6,846 nucleotides of DNA from assembly GCA_023258935.1 (NCBI GenBank), contig JAHFRG010000081.1, positions 1 to 6,846 on the forward strand, given 5' to 3'. Shown here piece by piece: positions 1-6,324 of the stretch. The position numbers were made by a program, and so were the translations under genes. This DNA is from Betaproteobacteria bacterium (lineage in GTDB: Bacteria > Pseudomonadota > Gammaproteobacteria > Burkholderiales > JAHFRG01). The notes under the pieces are model-generated. The model did no database searches, was not told the DNA's origin, and saw nothing but the letters and a program-made list of their open reading frames with translations. Positions within the stretch are counted from its first letter, which is position 1; every line of letters starts with the position of its first letter.

Positions 1-498
1 GACCTGATAGACGCCAAGCCCTCGGCTATCCAGCAGATGATAAAGATCTACCGCGTGCATCAATGTTCAATATTGGGTGTGCAAAACGTCGCGCGGCAGG
101 ATACTTCACAGTACGGCATTGTCAAAAGCGGGATACACGAGGCGCCAAAACTTCACGTCATCACCGGCATTGTGGAAAAACCCAAGCCCAGCGAAGCCCC
201 ATCGACCCTCGGGGTGGTGGGGCGGTACATTCTGACCCCGCGGATTTTTCATCATCTGCGCAACGTAAAACCTGGTGCGGGAGGAGAAATTCAGCTTACT
301 GACGGAATTGCTTCCCTGCTCAAAGAAGAAAAAGCATTTGCATACGAGTTTGATGGCACGCGCTATGACTGCGGCTCCAAGCTGGGCTATCTTAAAGCGA
401 CTATGGCATTCGCGGTAAAACATCCTGAAGTGGGGAAAGAATTTAGCGCATACCTTTCTTCGCTGGGCTGTCGCATGCCGAAATCAGGCCGGGTATAA
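1..498 (+). CDS. galU: UTP--glucose-1-phosphate uridylyltransferase, 3' part
   Basis: This is the C-terminal 165 residues of a GalU-type nucleotidyltransferase, which makes UDP-glucose from UTP and glucose 1-phosphate in the cytoplasm for cell-surface polysaccharides. The reading frame is open from base 1 (DLIDAKPSAIQQM...), so the start and roughly the first 120-130 residues lie outside the window. Visible family motifs are VEKPKP (residues 58-63 of the fragment; the Glu-Lys pair contacts the sugar phosphate), LGVVGRYIL (70-78), GAGGEIQLTDGI (92-103) and YDCGSKLGYL (122-131). All match the order seen in bacterial GalU proteins. The C-terminal tail after the last helix is short and ends at a TAA at 496-498. 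The next gene starts 32 bp downstream on the same strand, but a separate promoter may lie across the stop codon. The identity is secure; GalU paralogues with other sugar specificity (for example RfbA-like) fit the tail motifs less well. Confidence 0.93.
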   Translation, partial: DLIDAKPSAIQQMIKIYRVHQCSILGVQNVARQDTSQYGIVKSGIHEAPKLHVITGIVEKPKPSEAPSTLGVVGRYILTPRIFHHLRNVKPGAGGEIQLTDGIASLLKEEKAFAYEFDGTRYDCGSKLGYLKATMAFAVKHPEVGKEFSAYLSSLGCRMPKSGRV

Positions 499-499
499 T
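494..499 (+). promoter_or_regulatory. Possible -10 box of an hpt promoter
   Basis: A perfect TATAAT overlaps the galU stop codon, about 32 bp before the proposed hpt start, which would give a leader of roughly 25 nt. No good -35 hexamer lies at 16-18 bp spacing (the region 470-477 reads GTCGCATG), and there is no extended -10 TG. This may therefore be a weak or activator-dependent promoter, or a chance match created by the GTA-TAA end of galU. Confidence 0.35.
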
Positions 500-530
500 C
501 TGCTGGTTTATATTCAGCTCTCACCCTAGA

Positions 531-1076
531 TTGAAGCTTACATACGAAAAAGCCCAGGATATTCTGGATACGGCGGAACAAGTGTGTTCCGCCGTTATTG
601 TGTCTGAAGCGGTAAAACGCGTGGCTCGGGAGATTGCAGCGAAGCTTTTTGACAAACAGCCCTTGGTACTAAGTGTGATGGGTGGGTCGGTGGTGTTTAC
701 CGGGCATTTACTGCCGCTTTTAGGCTTTCCATTGGATTTTGACTACATCCACGTATCGCGTTACGACGACGATACCAGCGGCGGGGAAATAAACTGGAAA
801 GTCGCTCCGCGGGAGAATGTAAAAGGAAGAACGGTATTGGTGCTGGATGACATACTCGATGAAGGACGGACGCTGGCGGCGATTCGTGAACGGATTTTAA
901 GCGCCGGCGCAAAATCTTTTTTTAGCGCCGTGCTTGCCAATAAAGATACCGGCAAACCCAAACCCATACAGGCGGATTTTGTGGGCGTGACCGTACCCAA
1001 CCGCTATGTTTTCGGTTACGGCATGGATGTGTACGGCGCGTGGCGCAATTTGCCGGCCATCTATGCGCTAAAATAA
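531..1076 (+). CDS. hpt: Hypoxanthine-guanine phosphoribosyltransferase
   Basis: This 181-residue type I phosphoribosyltransferase is expected to convert hypoxanthine and/or guanine plus PRPP to IMP/GMP in the cytoplasm. Evidence: the PRPP-binding motif TVLVLDDILDEGRTL (residues 101-115, acidic pair D106-D107), the pyrophosphate loop region VLSVMGGSV (46-54), the flexible-loop segment SRYDDDTSGGEI (76-87), the base-binding lysine in ANKDTG (136-141), and the C-terminal VPNRYVFGYGMD (155-166), which resembles the purine-stacking and Asp segment of HGPRTs. The length is normal for the family. The start used is a TTG at 531 with no clear Shine-Dalgarno sequence; no in-frame ATG precedes the conserved core. 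An in-frame GTG at 600 would remove N-terminal residues that look family-like, so I prefer TTG. The next gene, 34 bp downstream, is a nucleoside phosphorylase whose product base would be this enzyme's substrate. Guanine versus hypoxanthine preference cannot be told from sequence. Confidence 0.88.
   Translation: MKLTYEKAQDILDTAEQVCSAVIVSEAVKRVAREIAAKLFDKQPLVLSVMGGSVVFTGHLLPLLGFPLDFDYIHVSRYDDDTSGGEINWKVAPRENVKGRTVLVLDDILDEGRTLAAIRERILSAGAKSFFSAVLANKDTGKPKPIQADFVGVTVPNRYVFGYGMDVYGAWRNLPAIYALK
571..594 (+). promoter_or_regulatory. Perfect 10-bp hairpin inside the start of hpt
   Basis: CGGCGGAACA (571-580) and TGTTCCGCCG (585-594) are exact reverse complements separated by the 4-nt loop AGTG. The hairpin begins 40 nt after the proposed TTG start and is followed by the moderately T-rich TTATTGTGT. 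It resembles a weak intrinsic terminator or an attenuation hairpin but lies in coding sequence (residues 14-22 of the protein). The structure is certain; any function is inferred. Confidence 0.5.
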
Positions 1077-1094
1077 GCGGGTTTCTCTAAACTT

Positions 1095-1101
1095 AGGGAA
1101 G
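1095..1101 (+). promoter_or_regulatory. Shine-Dalgarno of the phosphorylase gene
   Basis: AGGGAAG lies 9 nt before the ATG at 1111 and supports that start. It is the clearest ribosome-binding site in the hpt-phosphorylase-def run. Confidence 0.6.
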
Positions 1102-1110
1102 TTAAACAGC

Positions 1111-1857
1111 ATGCTTGCGATCATCGGCGGCACCGGCCTTACTAAGCTCGCAAACCTGGAGATGTCGCATCGCAAGGTAATCCGCACACCTTACGGAGAA
1201 CCTTCGGGCGCATTGACTTTCGGCAAGATCGGCGGATGCGACGTAATCTTTTTGGCGCGCCACGGTTATGGCCATACCATACCGCCGCATCAGGTGAATT
1301 ACCGAGCCAATATCTGGGCGCTACATAAGCAGCACGTCACGCACGTGGTATCGGTCGCTTCGGTAGGCGGTATACGCTCCGATTTAACGCCGGGCACACT
1401 TGTCATCCCCGATCAGATTATCGATTACACCCACGGGCGCAAATCCACTTTTTTCGATAGTCCGGAAAAACCAGTCACGCACATTGATTTCACATGGCCT
1501 TATTGCGAAGAGCTGCGCCAGCGCTTGATAAAGGCGGCAGAGAAAGCCAAACAAAAAGCAGTAGCGGGCGGAGTATACGGCGCTACTCAGGGACCGCGCT
1601 TGGAAAGCGCGGCGGAAATTAGCAGGCTTGAGCGGGACGGTGCTGATATGGTGGGCATGACCGCCATGCCTGAGGCGGCATTGGCCCGTGAACTTGGACT
1701 GTGTTATGCCACTATAGCTGTTGTGGCGAACTACGCCGCGGGCAAAGGTTCAAGTAAACGCGAGATCCTTTTCGAAAACCTGGAAGCGGCCATGCAAAAA
1801 TACCTGGATCGTGTCAAAACCATAATTGAAGAACTGGTTAAGTACGATGGCAGCTAA
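1111..1857 (+). CDS. mtnP: S-methyl-5'-thioinosine/5'-thioadenosine phosphorylase family
   Basis: This 248-residue member of the PNP/MTAP family carries out phosphorolysis of a purine (thio)nucleoside to free base plus (methylthio)ribose 1-phosphate. Phosphate- and sugar-site motifs are IIGGTGL (4-10), [25 protein letters not shown] (47-71, with R50-H51) and SVASVGGI (81-88). The stretch [17 protein letters not shown] (154-170) and [22 protein letters not shown] (179-200) complete the core. The residue that selects the base is Asn207 (VVANYAAGK), where adenine-specific MTAPs carry Asp. As I recall, S-methyl-5'-thioinosine phosphorylase of Pseudomonas aeruginosa (PA3004) has the same Asn and very similar surrounding sequence. 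I therefore infer a 6-oxopurine (methylthioinosine) substrate, with hypoxanthine as product, rather than methylthioadenosine itself. The ATG has a Shine-Dalgarno sequence 9 nt upstream. The gene sits 34 bp after hpt and overlaps def by 11 bp. The mtnP symbol is the usual annotation and does not imply MTA specificity. Confidence 0.85.
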   Translation: MLAIIGGTGLTKLANLEMSHRKVIRTPYGEPSGALTFGKIGGCDVIFLARHGYGHTIPPHQVNYRANIWALHKQHVTHVVSVASVGGIRSDLTPGTLVIPDQIIDYTHGRKSTFFDSPEKPVTHIDFTWPYCEELRQRLIKAAEKAKQKAVAGGVYGATQGPRLESAAEISRLERDGADMVGMTAMPEAALARELGLCYATIAVVANYAAGKGSSKREILFENLEAAMQKYLDRVKTIIEELVKYDGS

Positions 1858-2380
1858 AACGGTATTGAAAATGGGCGACCCGCGCCTGTTTGAAGTGGCC
1901 ATACCGATCACGGAGTTTGACACGCCGCAGTTGCACGAGCTGGTTCGGGACATGCACCATACCATGGAGGCGCTGAACGGCGCAGGGCTTGCCGCGCCGC
2001 AGATCGGCGTCGGCCTACAAGTGGTGATTTTCGGCGTGACCCGCAACCCACGCTATCCTGACGCCGAGGAAGTGCCGTATACCGTGCTCATCAATCCCGA
2101 GATAGCGTCTCTCGACCGGGAAATGGAAGAGGACTGGGAAGGCTGCCTGAGCGTTCCCGGAATGCGCGGCTTGGTGCCTCGCTACAAGCACTTGCGCTAT
2201 CAGGGATACGATCAGTATGGCAAAACCATAGAACGCAGTGTGAACGGATTTCATGCACGCGTGGTGCAGCATGAATGTGATCATTTGCAGGGAATACTTT
2301 ATCCGATGCGAATCCGCGACATGCGCAATTTTGGTTATAGTGAAGTGCTGTTTCCCGGACAGCTCGTTCAGGACGAGTAA
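1847..2380 (+). CDS. def: Peptide deformylase
   Basis: This 177-residue metalloenzyme removes the formyl group from the N-terminal formyl-methionine of nascent proteins. All three deformylase motifs are intact: [10 protein letters not shown] (45-54), EGCLSVPG (98-105, metal ligand C100) and QHECDHLQG (141-149, ligands H142 and H146, catalytic E143). The ATG at 1847 is chosen over an upstream TTG at 1826 because [14 protein letters not shown] is the normal deformylase N-terminus. It overlaps the end of the phosphorylase gene by 11 bp, which suggests translational coupling. The segments [21 protein letters not shown] (64-84) and [19 protein letters not shown] (152-170) fit the stand-alone deformylase variant common in Beta- and Gammaproteobacteria rather than the copy next to fmt. 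A second def elsewhere in the genome is therefore likely (inference). The gene ends 7 bp from the convergent glnD. Confidence 0.95.
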   Translation: MAAKTVLKMGDPRLFEVAIPITEFDTPQLHELVRDMHHTMEALNGAGLAAPQIGVGLQVVIFGVTRNPRYPDAEEVPYTVLINPEIASLDREMEEDWEGCLSVPGMRGLVPRYKHLRYQGYDQYGKTIERSVNGFHARVVQHECDHLQGILYPMRIRDMRNFGYSEVLFPGQLVQDE

Positions 2381-2387
2381 GCGTTTT

Positions 2388-4982
2388 TTATAGGGCAAGC
2401 GCTTCAAGTAAATCCGCTTCCAGCCGCACGACAGCTTTGGAATCAGTGAGCATATCTCCGCTGATCAGAAACACGTCCTCGGCCCGCTCCCCCAGAGTAT
2501 TGATTTTCGCAGTGTGCACGTCGATGTGGTAATTCACGAGAACGCGTGCAATGCTGTAGAGCAAGCCCGGGCGGTCTCCTGCGGTGACAGACATCACGTG
2601 GTAGGCGCCTCTCTCGTCCTGCCTGATGTTCACTTCCGGCGCAATGGGAAAATGTTTCACATGCCGGCTCAAGCGGCCTTTGACAGGGGGTTCCAGCGGC
2701 GCCTGTGTTGCGATGCGGCGGCCCAGCTCATGTTCAACAAATCCAATCAGGTCGCGGTAATGGCCGGTTTTATTCGCGGGATCGAGCACCAAAAAACTGT
2801 CGAGCGCATAGTGGTGGCGCGTGGTGTGAATTTTGGCCTCGACGATGTTGTAATTGATGCGCTCAAAAAATCCGCAGATGCGCGCAAACAACCCTTTCTG
2901 GTCGGGAGTATAAATCAACACCTGCAAACCTTCGCCGATAGGGGAGAGCCGTGCTTTGACCACCGGTGATTGCGTTTGCACCTTAGCCCAGAGTTGGCGA
3001 GTATGCCAGGCAATTTCCTGGGCGTCATGGCGCAGGAAATACGCGGTATCAAGCTGTGACCACAGGGCTTCATGCGCATGCTCGCTCAAGGCATAAAGGC
3101 GGATGATGCTAAGCGCTTCAGTCTGCCGCGATTGTAAATATCCGTCTTGCGGTGCGGTGTCTCCGCTCAACCGCCGGAGCGCAACCCAAAACAAGTCTTC
3201 CAGGAGCTTGGCTTTCCAAGCATTCCACACATTAGGGCTGGTGCCGCGGATGTCTGCCACCGTTAGCAAATACAAGGCGCTGAGGTGGCGCTCGCTGCCG
3301 ACACGTGCGGCAAAAGCGGAAATCACTTCGGGGTCGGACAAATCTTGTTTCTGCGCTGTGGAGGACATCGTTAGGTGGTTTTCCACCAGCCATGCCACCA
3401 GATTGGTGTCCTCGGTGCTTAAGCCGTGCTGCTTGCAGAAATGCATGGCGTCAGCGCTACCGAGTTGCGAATGATCGCCGCCACGACCCTTGGCGATGTC
3501 ATGAAACAGACCTGCGAGAATCAATACTTCCTGCCGTGGAAATTCGCTTATCAGCCGGCTGCACAAAGGGTACTCATGCGCGAATTCGGCCATGGTGAAG
3601 CGCCGCAAATTGCGCACCACCCTTAGGATGTGTTCATCCACGGTGTACGCATGGAACAGGTCGTGCTGCATCTGGCCGACTACCTGGCCAAACGCCGGGA
3701 GGTAACGCCCGAGAATGCCGTACTGGTTCATCCTGCGCAGCTCACGTGTGATGCCGGAAGGCTGGCGCAAAATTTGCATGAAAAGGGCGCGGTGTTTCGA
3801 ATCGCGGCGAAAAGCTTGGTTGACTCTTCCTCTGGCGCGCCACAGCGCGCGCAATGTGGCCGCGCTCATACCTTTAAGTTCCGGGTGCCGCTGCAGCAAC
3901 AGGAAACTTTCTAGTATCGCTGAAGGCTCTCGCTCGAATAAATTCTCAGCACAAGCCTCCAGCAATTCACCACGCTGCTGGAAGCGCTCATTGAGCGGTA
4001 GTGCAGCGACCGGAACTACGGGCGTGATTCTGGAGCGCAGGTTTTGCAGCAAAATGGTGTTGAGCTGATTGACCGACTTGGCGGTGCGGTAGTAACGCTG
4101 CATTAAAATTTCACTGGCACGGTGGTTGCTGCTGTCGCTTAACCCGAATTGCTGGGCAAGCGTTCCCTGGTAATCGAACATGAGCCTATCTTCCCTGCGG
4201 CAGGCAAGGTAGTGCAGGCGGATTCTCAGGTCTTGCAGGAATAATTCGTGGCTTTTGATCTGGCGCGCTTCGTGCTGGGTAATCAGGCCATGCTTGGCCA
4301 AAGCCTGCCAGGATGTTCCCAGACCACAGGCCTGGCTGATCCATAAAATGTTCTGCAAGTCGCGCAAGCCTCCGGGGCTTTCCTTTAGGTTAGGTTCCAG
4401 GTTGTTGGCGGTATCGTAAAAGCGCGCGTGGCGCTGGTGTTGTTCCAGCTGTTTGGCCTGGAAAAAGGTTGCGCTGTCCATTATTGCGAGCGTTGCCTGG
4501 GAAAACTTTTTAAACAAGCTGGGACTGCCGTAAAGCAAACGAGCTTCCATCAACGTGGTTTGCACGGTAACGTCTTTGCGTGCTTGTTCCTGACATTCCG
4601 GTATGGTGCGCACGCTGTGGCCCACTTCCAAACCAATGTCCCAGAGCAGGCCGATGAGCCTTTCCAATTGCTCCCGCAAGATAAGATCCGCATCATTCCT
4701 GAGCAGGATTAGAAGATCAATGTCCGAATAAGGGAAAAGCTGCCCGCGCCCATAACCGCCTACAGCGAGCAGCGAGAGGGTCCTGGGCAATTCCAAAACC
4801 TGGAAGATGTCTTGCAGGATTCCGTCAATCAGCTTGCGGTGATGATTAAGCAGACGCGGAGGAAAGGGATGTTTCTGGTAATCGCCTTGCAAGGCCGAGC
4901 GGCGCTCAATGAGGAGCTGCTTCCAGTGCCCAAGCGTAACTTCGGTCTGCGCGGATACGGAGAGGGGAGTTGAAGAAAGCAT
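2388..4982 (-). CDS. glnD: Bifunctional PII uridylyltransferase / uridylyl-removing enzyme
   Basis: GlnD senses glutamine and adds or removes UMP on PII proteins (GlnB/GlnK), so controlling glutamine synthetase and nitrogen-responsive transcription. The 864-residue protein has the full domain order. The nucleotidyltransferase motif is GGYGRGQLFPYSDIDLL (75-91, metal ligands D87 and D89). A central helical region includes ESPGGLRDLQNILWI (201-215). The HD hydrolase domain has H451 in VDEH, FHDIAKGRGGDH (493-504), ENHLTMS (534-540) and ADIRGT (576-581). Two C-terminal ACT domains lie at about 686-755 and 795-860 (DRPGLLYSIARVL, 803-815). The length is usual for proteobacterial GlnD and no motif is broken, so both activities are expected. 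The ATG lies 6 bp after the map stop codon and has no strong Shine-Dalgarno sequence, so translation is probably coupled to map. The 3' end converges on def with 7 bp between stops and no evident terminator. Confidence 0.97.
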   Translation of the reverse strand: MLSSTPLSVSAQTEVTLGHWKQLLIERRSALQGDYQKHPFPPRLLNHHRKLIDGILQDIFQVLELPRTLSLLAVGGYGRGQLFPYSDIDLLILLRNDADLILREQLERLIGLLWDIGLEVGHSVRTIPECQEQARKDVTVQTTLMEARLLYGSPSLFKKFSQATLAIMDSATFFQAKQLEQHQRHARFYDTANNLEPNLKESPGGLRDLQNILWISQACGLGTSWQALAKHGLITQHEARQIKSHELFLQDLRIRLHYLACRREDRLMFDYQGTLAQQFGLSDSSNHRASEILMQRYYRTAKSVNQLNTILLQNLRSRITPVVPVAALPLNERFQQRGELLEACAENLFEREPSAILESFLLLQRHPELKGMSAATLRALWRARGRVNQAFRRDSKHRALFMQILRQPSGITRELRRMNQYGILGRYLPAFGQVVGQMQHDLFHAYTVDEHILRVVRNLRRFTMAEFAHEYPLCSRLISEFPRQEVLILAGLFHDIAKGRGGDHSQLGSADAMHFCKQHGLSTEDTNLVAWLVENHLTMSSTAQKQDLSDPEVISAFAARVGSERHLSALYLLTVADIRGTSPNVWNAWKAKLLEDLFWVALRRLSGDTAPQDGYLQSRQTEALSIIRLYALSEHAHEALWSQLDTAYFLRHDAQEIAWHTRQLWAKVQTQSPVVKARLSPIGEGLQVLIYTPDQKGLFARICGFFERINYNIVEAKIHTTRHHYALDSFLVLDPANKTGHYRDLIGFVEHELGRRIATQAPLEPPVKGRLSRHVKHFPIAPEVNIRQDERGAYHVMSVTAGDRPGLLYSIARVLVNYHIDVHTAKINTLGERAEDVFLISGDMLTDSKAVVRLEADLLEALAL

Positions 4983-4988
4983 GAGCAG

Positions 4989-5783
4989 TTAATGCGCCGG
5001 CTTTGCGGGCGCGCCCCCCGATAGCGTCAGTACCTCATAGCCGGTTTCCGTCACTAATACCGTGTGCTCCCACTGCGCGGACAGGCTGTGATCCTTGGTA
5101 ACGATGGTCCACCCATCGTTAAGCTGGCGGATGCCGGGTTTCCCAGCATTGATCATCGGCTCAATCGTGAAAGTCATGCCCGGCATCAGAGGCAAACCCG
5201 TTCCCGGCCTGCCGTAGTGCAGGATTTGCGGTTCCTCGTGAAAATTCTGGCCTATGCCATGCCCGCAGAATTCACGTACCACGCTGTAACCATGGCTCTC
5301 GGCGTGGAATTGAATGGCGTAGCCGACGTCTCCCAGATGCGCGCCGGGTTTGACTGCTTCTATTCCCCGCCACATGCACTGATAAGTAACCTCGCATAGT
5401 CTTTTTGCCTGGATTGAGGGCTCACCCACGCTGAACATGCGACTGGTATCGCCATGGTAGCCGTCCTTGATAACCGTGATGTCGATATTGACGATGTCTC
5501 CGGATTTCAGTTTTTTGTCGCCCGGGACGCCATGGCATACCACGTGGTTGACCGAAGTGCAGATGGAGCGTGGATAAGGTGCGTAACCGGGCGGTGCATA
5601 ATTGAGCGGGGCGGGAACGGTGTTCTGCACGTTGACCATGTAATCATGACACAGGCGGTCCAGCTCATCGGTGGTAGTTCCCGGCTTGACGAATGGAGCG
5701 ATGTAATCCAGCACTTCGGCAGCGAGCCTTCCGGCAATACGCATCTTTTCGATTTCATCCGGGGATTTGATGCTGACCGCCAT
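4989..5783 (-). CDS. map: Type I methionine aminopeptidase
   Basis: This 264-residue cytosolic enzyme removes the initiator methionine once it is deformylated, when the second residue is small. All five metal ligands are visible: D101 (NIDITV), D112 (HGDTSRMF), H175 (CGHGIGQNFHEEP), E208 (FTIEPM) and E239 (QWEHTVLV). The substrate-site histidines H84 (VVCHGVPG) and H182 are also present. The length and absence of an N-terminal zinc finger fit bacterial type I MAP. The ATG at 5781-5783 is preceded on the minus strand by a weak purine-rich stretch only. The gene is first in a two-gene unit with glnD and diverges from rpsB, a conserved proteobacterial arrangement. The C-terminal tail SGGAPAKPAH is short, Ala/Pro-rich and unremarkable. 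Confidence 0.97.
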   Translation of the reverse strand: MAVSIKSPDEIEKMRIAGRLAAEVLDYIAPFVKPGTTTDELDRLCHDYMVNVQNTVPAPLNYAPPGYAPYPRSICTSVNHVVCHGVPGDKKLKSGDIVNIDITVIKDGYHGDTSRMFSVGEPSIQAKRLCEVTYQCMWRGIEAVKPGAHLGDVGYAIQFHAESHGYSVVREFCGHGIGQNFHEEPQILHYGRPGTGLPLMPGMTFTIEPMINAGKPGIRQLNDGWTIVTKDHSLSAQWEHTVLVTETGYEVLTLSGGAPAKPAH

Positions 5784-5802
5784 GTTCGTTTCTTGCTAAA
5801 AA

Positions 5803-5820
5803 GTTCAAGAATAGTTGAAC
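5803..5820. repeat. Inverted repeat over the map promoter
   Basis: GTTCAA (5803-5808), a 6-nt spacer and TTGAAC (5815-5820) form a perfect 6-6-6 dyad. It covers the proposed -10 box of map, about 20 bp before its start codon, which is a typical place for a repressor operator. A dyad this short can arise by chance and I recognise no known operator. Confidence 0.3.
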
Positions 5821-5836
5821 GTACTCAATAAGGCAA
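5808..5836 (-). promoter_or_regulatory. Possible map-glnD promoter
   Basis: On the minus strand, TTGCCT (-35, 5831-5836) and TATTCT (-10, 5808-5813) are separated by exactly 17 bp. Each box matches the sigma-70 consensus at 4 of 6 positions. Transcription would start near 5801, giving map a leader of under 20 nt. It is a modest match but correctly spaced and placed. Confidence 0.4.
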
Positions 5837-5893
5837 TTTGGGCGCCATTCTGGTAAAAGCACCGGGACCAAAAATACCTGTAGTGTATTGTTC

Positions 5894-5923
5894 TTGAGCG
5901 TCAAATACCAAAAATGTTATAAT
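5894..5923 (+). promoter_or_regulatory. rpsB promoter (extended -10)
   Basis: TTGAGC (-35, 5894-5899) and a perfect TATAAT (-10, 5918-5923) are 18 bp apart, with the extended -10 TG at 5915-5916 (TGTTATAAT). The downstream stretch is A/T-rich and the start would be near 5930. This is the best sigma-70 promoter in the window, as expected for a ribosomal protein gene. The distance to the rpsB start is about 400 bp; without the inserted element it would be about 130 bp. Confidence 0.7.
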
Positions 5924-5929
5924 TAAAAA

Positions 5930-6033
5930 TTAGTTTAGCTGGGGTAGCAATATTTCAGCCAAGCTGAAAATTCCCACACCCGCAAGGTACAGGGTGCTCG
6001 TTCGCGAGTGATGATGTAAGCGGGTGGAGGCCC
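5930..6033 (+). promoter_or_regulatory. Structured 5' leader of rpsB, probable S2 autoregulation site
   Basis: The leader can form two structures. The first is a 7-bp hairpin TTTCAGC/GCTGAAA (5953-5959 with 5963-5969, loop CAA). The second is a longer arm closed by CACCCGC/GCGGGTG (5977-5983 with 6020-6026) and topped by CTCG-TTCG-CGAG (5997-6008), with an outer CC/GG pair extension at 5973-5974 and 6029-6030. In enterobacteria, S2 represses the rpsB-tsf mRNA through a structured leader; that this leader does the same is inferred from position and folding only. It ends exactly where the inverted-repeat element begins. Confidence 0.45.
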
Positions 6034-6052
6034 GGAGCCTCTGATTAAGTCC
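6034..6052 (+). repeat. Left terminal inverted repeat
   Basis: GGAGCCTCTGATTAAGTCC; its exact reverse complement is at 6289-6307. All 19 positions match; the next bases outward (C at 6033, T at 6308) do not pair, which sets the element boundary. Confidence 0.9.
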
Positions 6053-6288
6053 CACATGGGCGCGACGGAGACTTTCCGTGATGGATGGCGCGAAGCGAGG
6101 CACAGTGAATGGTTATTTTCATTCACAAGCCGAGCGACAATGCCAGCCGCGCGGAAAGACCCGTCCCTCCGGGTTGCGGCAAAAAGCAGCGCTAGCTTCG
6201 CCGCGCTCCTCGGCTTCGTAGTCTCAGCTACGACCGTCGTCGTGCGGCTCGCTATCATTTGCTTTTTGCCAGCAACGCGCGTCATGGA

Positions 6289-6307
6289 GGACTTAATCAG
6301 AGGCTCC
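6289..6307 (-). repeat. Right terminal inverted repeat
   Basis: GGACTTAATCAGAGGCTCC is the exact reverse complement of 6034-6052. It ends 11 bp before the rpsB Shine-Dalgarno sequence. Confidence 0.9.
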
Positions 6308-6318
6308 TTAACCCTTAC

Positions 6319-6324
6319 AGGAGA
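6319..6324 (+). promoter_or_regulatory. rpsB Shine-Dalgarno
   Basis: AGGAGA lies 8 nt before the ATG at 6333, a strong and well-spaced site. It lies outside the inverted-repeat element, so ribosome binding could survive the insertion. Confidence 0.8.

Larger units (their letters stand above)
6034..6307. mobile_element. MITE-like element in the rpsB leader
   Basis: A 274-bp block is bounded by perfect 19-bp terminal inverted repeats, with imperfect pairing continuing inward (CATG 6055-6058 with 6283-6286; GCGCG 6060-6064 with 6276-6280). The interior is packed with hairpins. These are ACGGA/TCCGT (6065-6079), GTGAATG/CATTCAC (6105-6126), ACCCG/CGGGT (6159-6174), a 16-bp arm pairing 6173-6188 with 6260-6276 around a single bulged A at 6271, and TCGTAG/CTACGA (6216-6233). 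There is no transposase gene. The size, terminal repeats and lack of coding fit a miniature inverted-repeat transposable element. The tips loosely resemble those of IS5-group elements from memory (GGA...GA.TAAG), but this is not a firm assignment. No target-site duplication is seen: the left flank is GGCCC and the right flank TTAAC. Confidence 0.7.

Noticed and set aside
1826..1846. TTG at 1826 as start of def
   Set aside because: It would add seven residues not typical of deformylase; the ATG at 1847 gives the normal N-terminus.
2379..2404. AAGCG/CGCTT pairing as a def-glnD terminator
   Set aside because: Only 5 bp of stem with a 16-nt loop and no suitably placed T-run after it on the plus strand.
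3103..4068. Several plus-strand open frames opposite glnD
   Set aside because: glnD is continuous and motif-complete on the minus strand; the opposing frames show no family resemblance.
5935..6285. 116-codon open frame on the minus strand through the element
   Set aside because: Composition is hairpin-derived, it has no ribosome-binding site, and no transposase or other motif is visible; it also extends through the rpsB leader.
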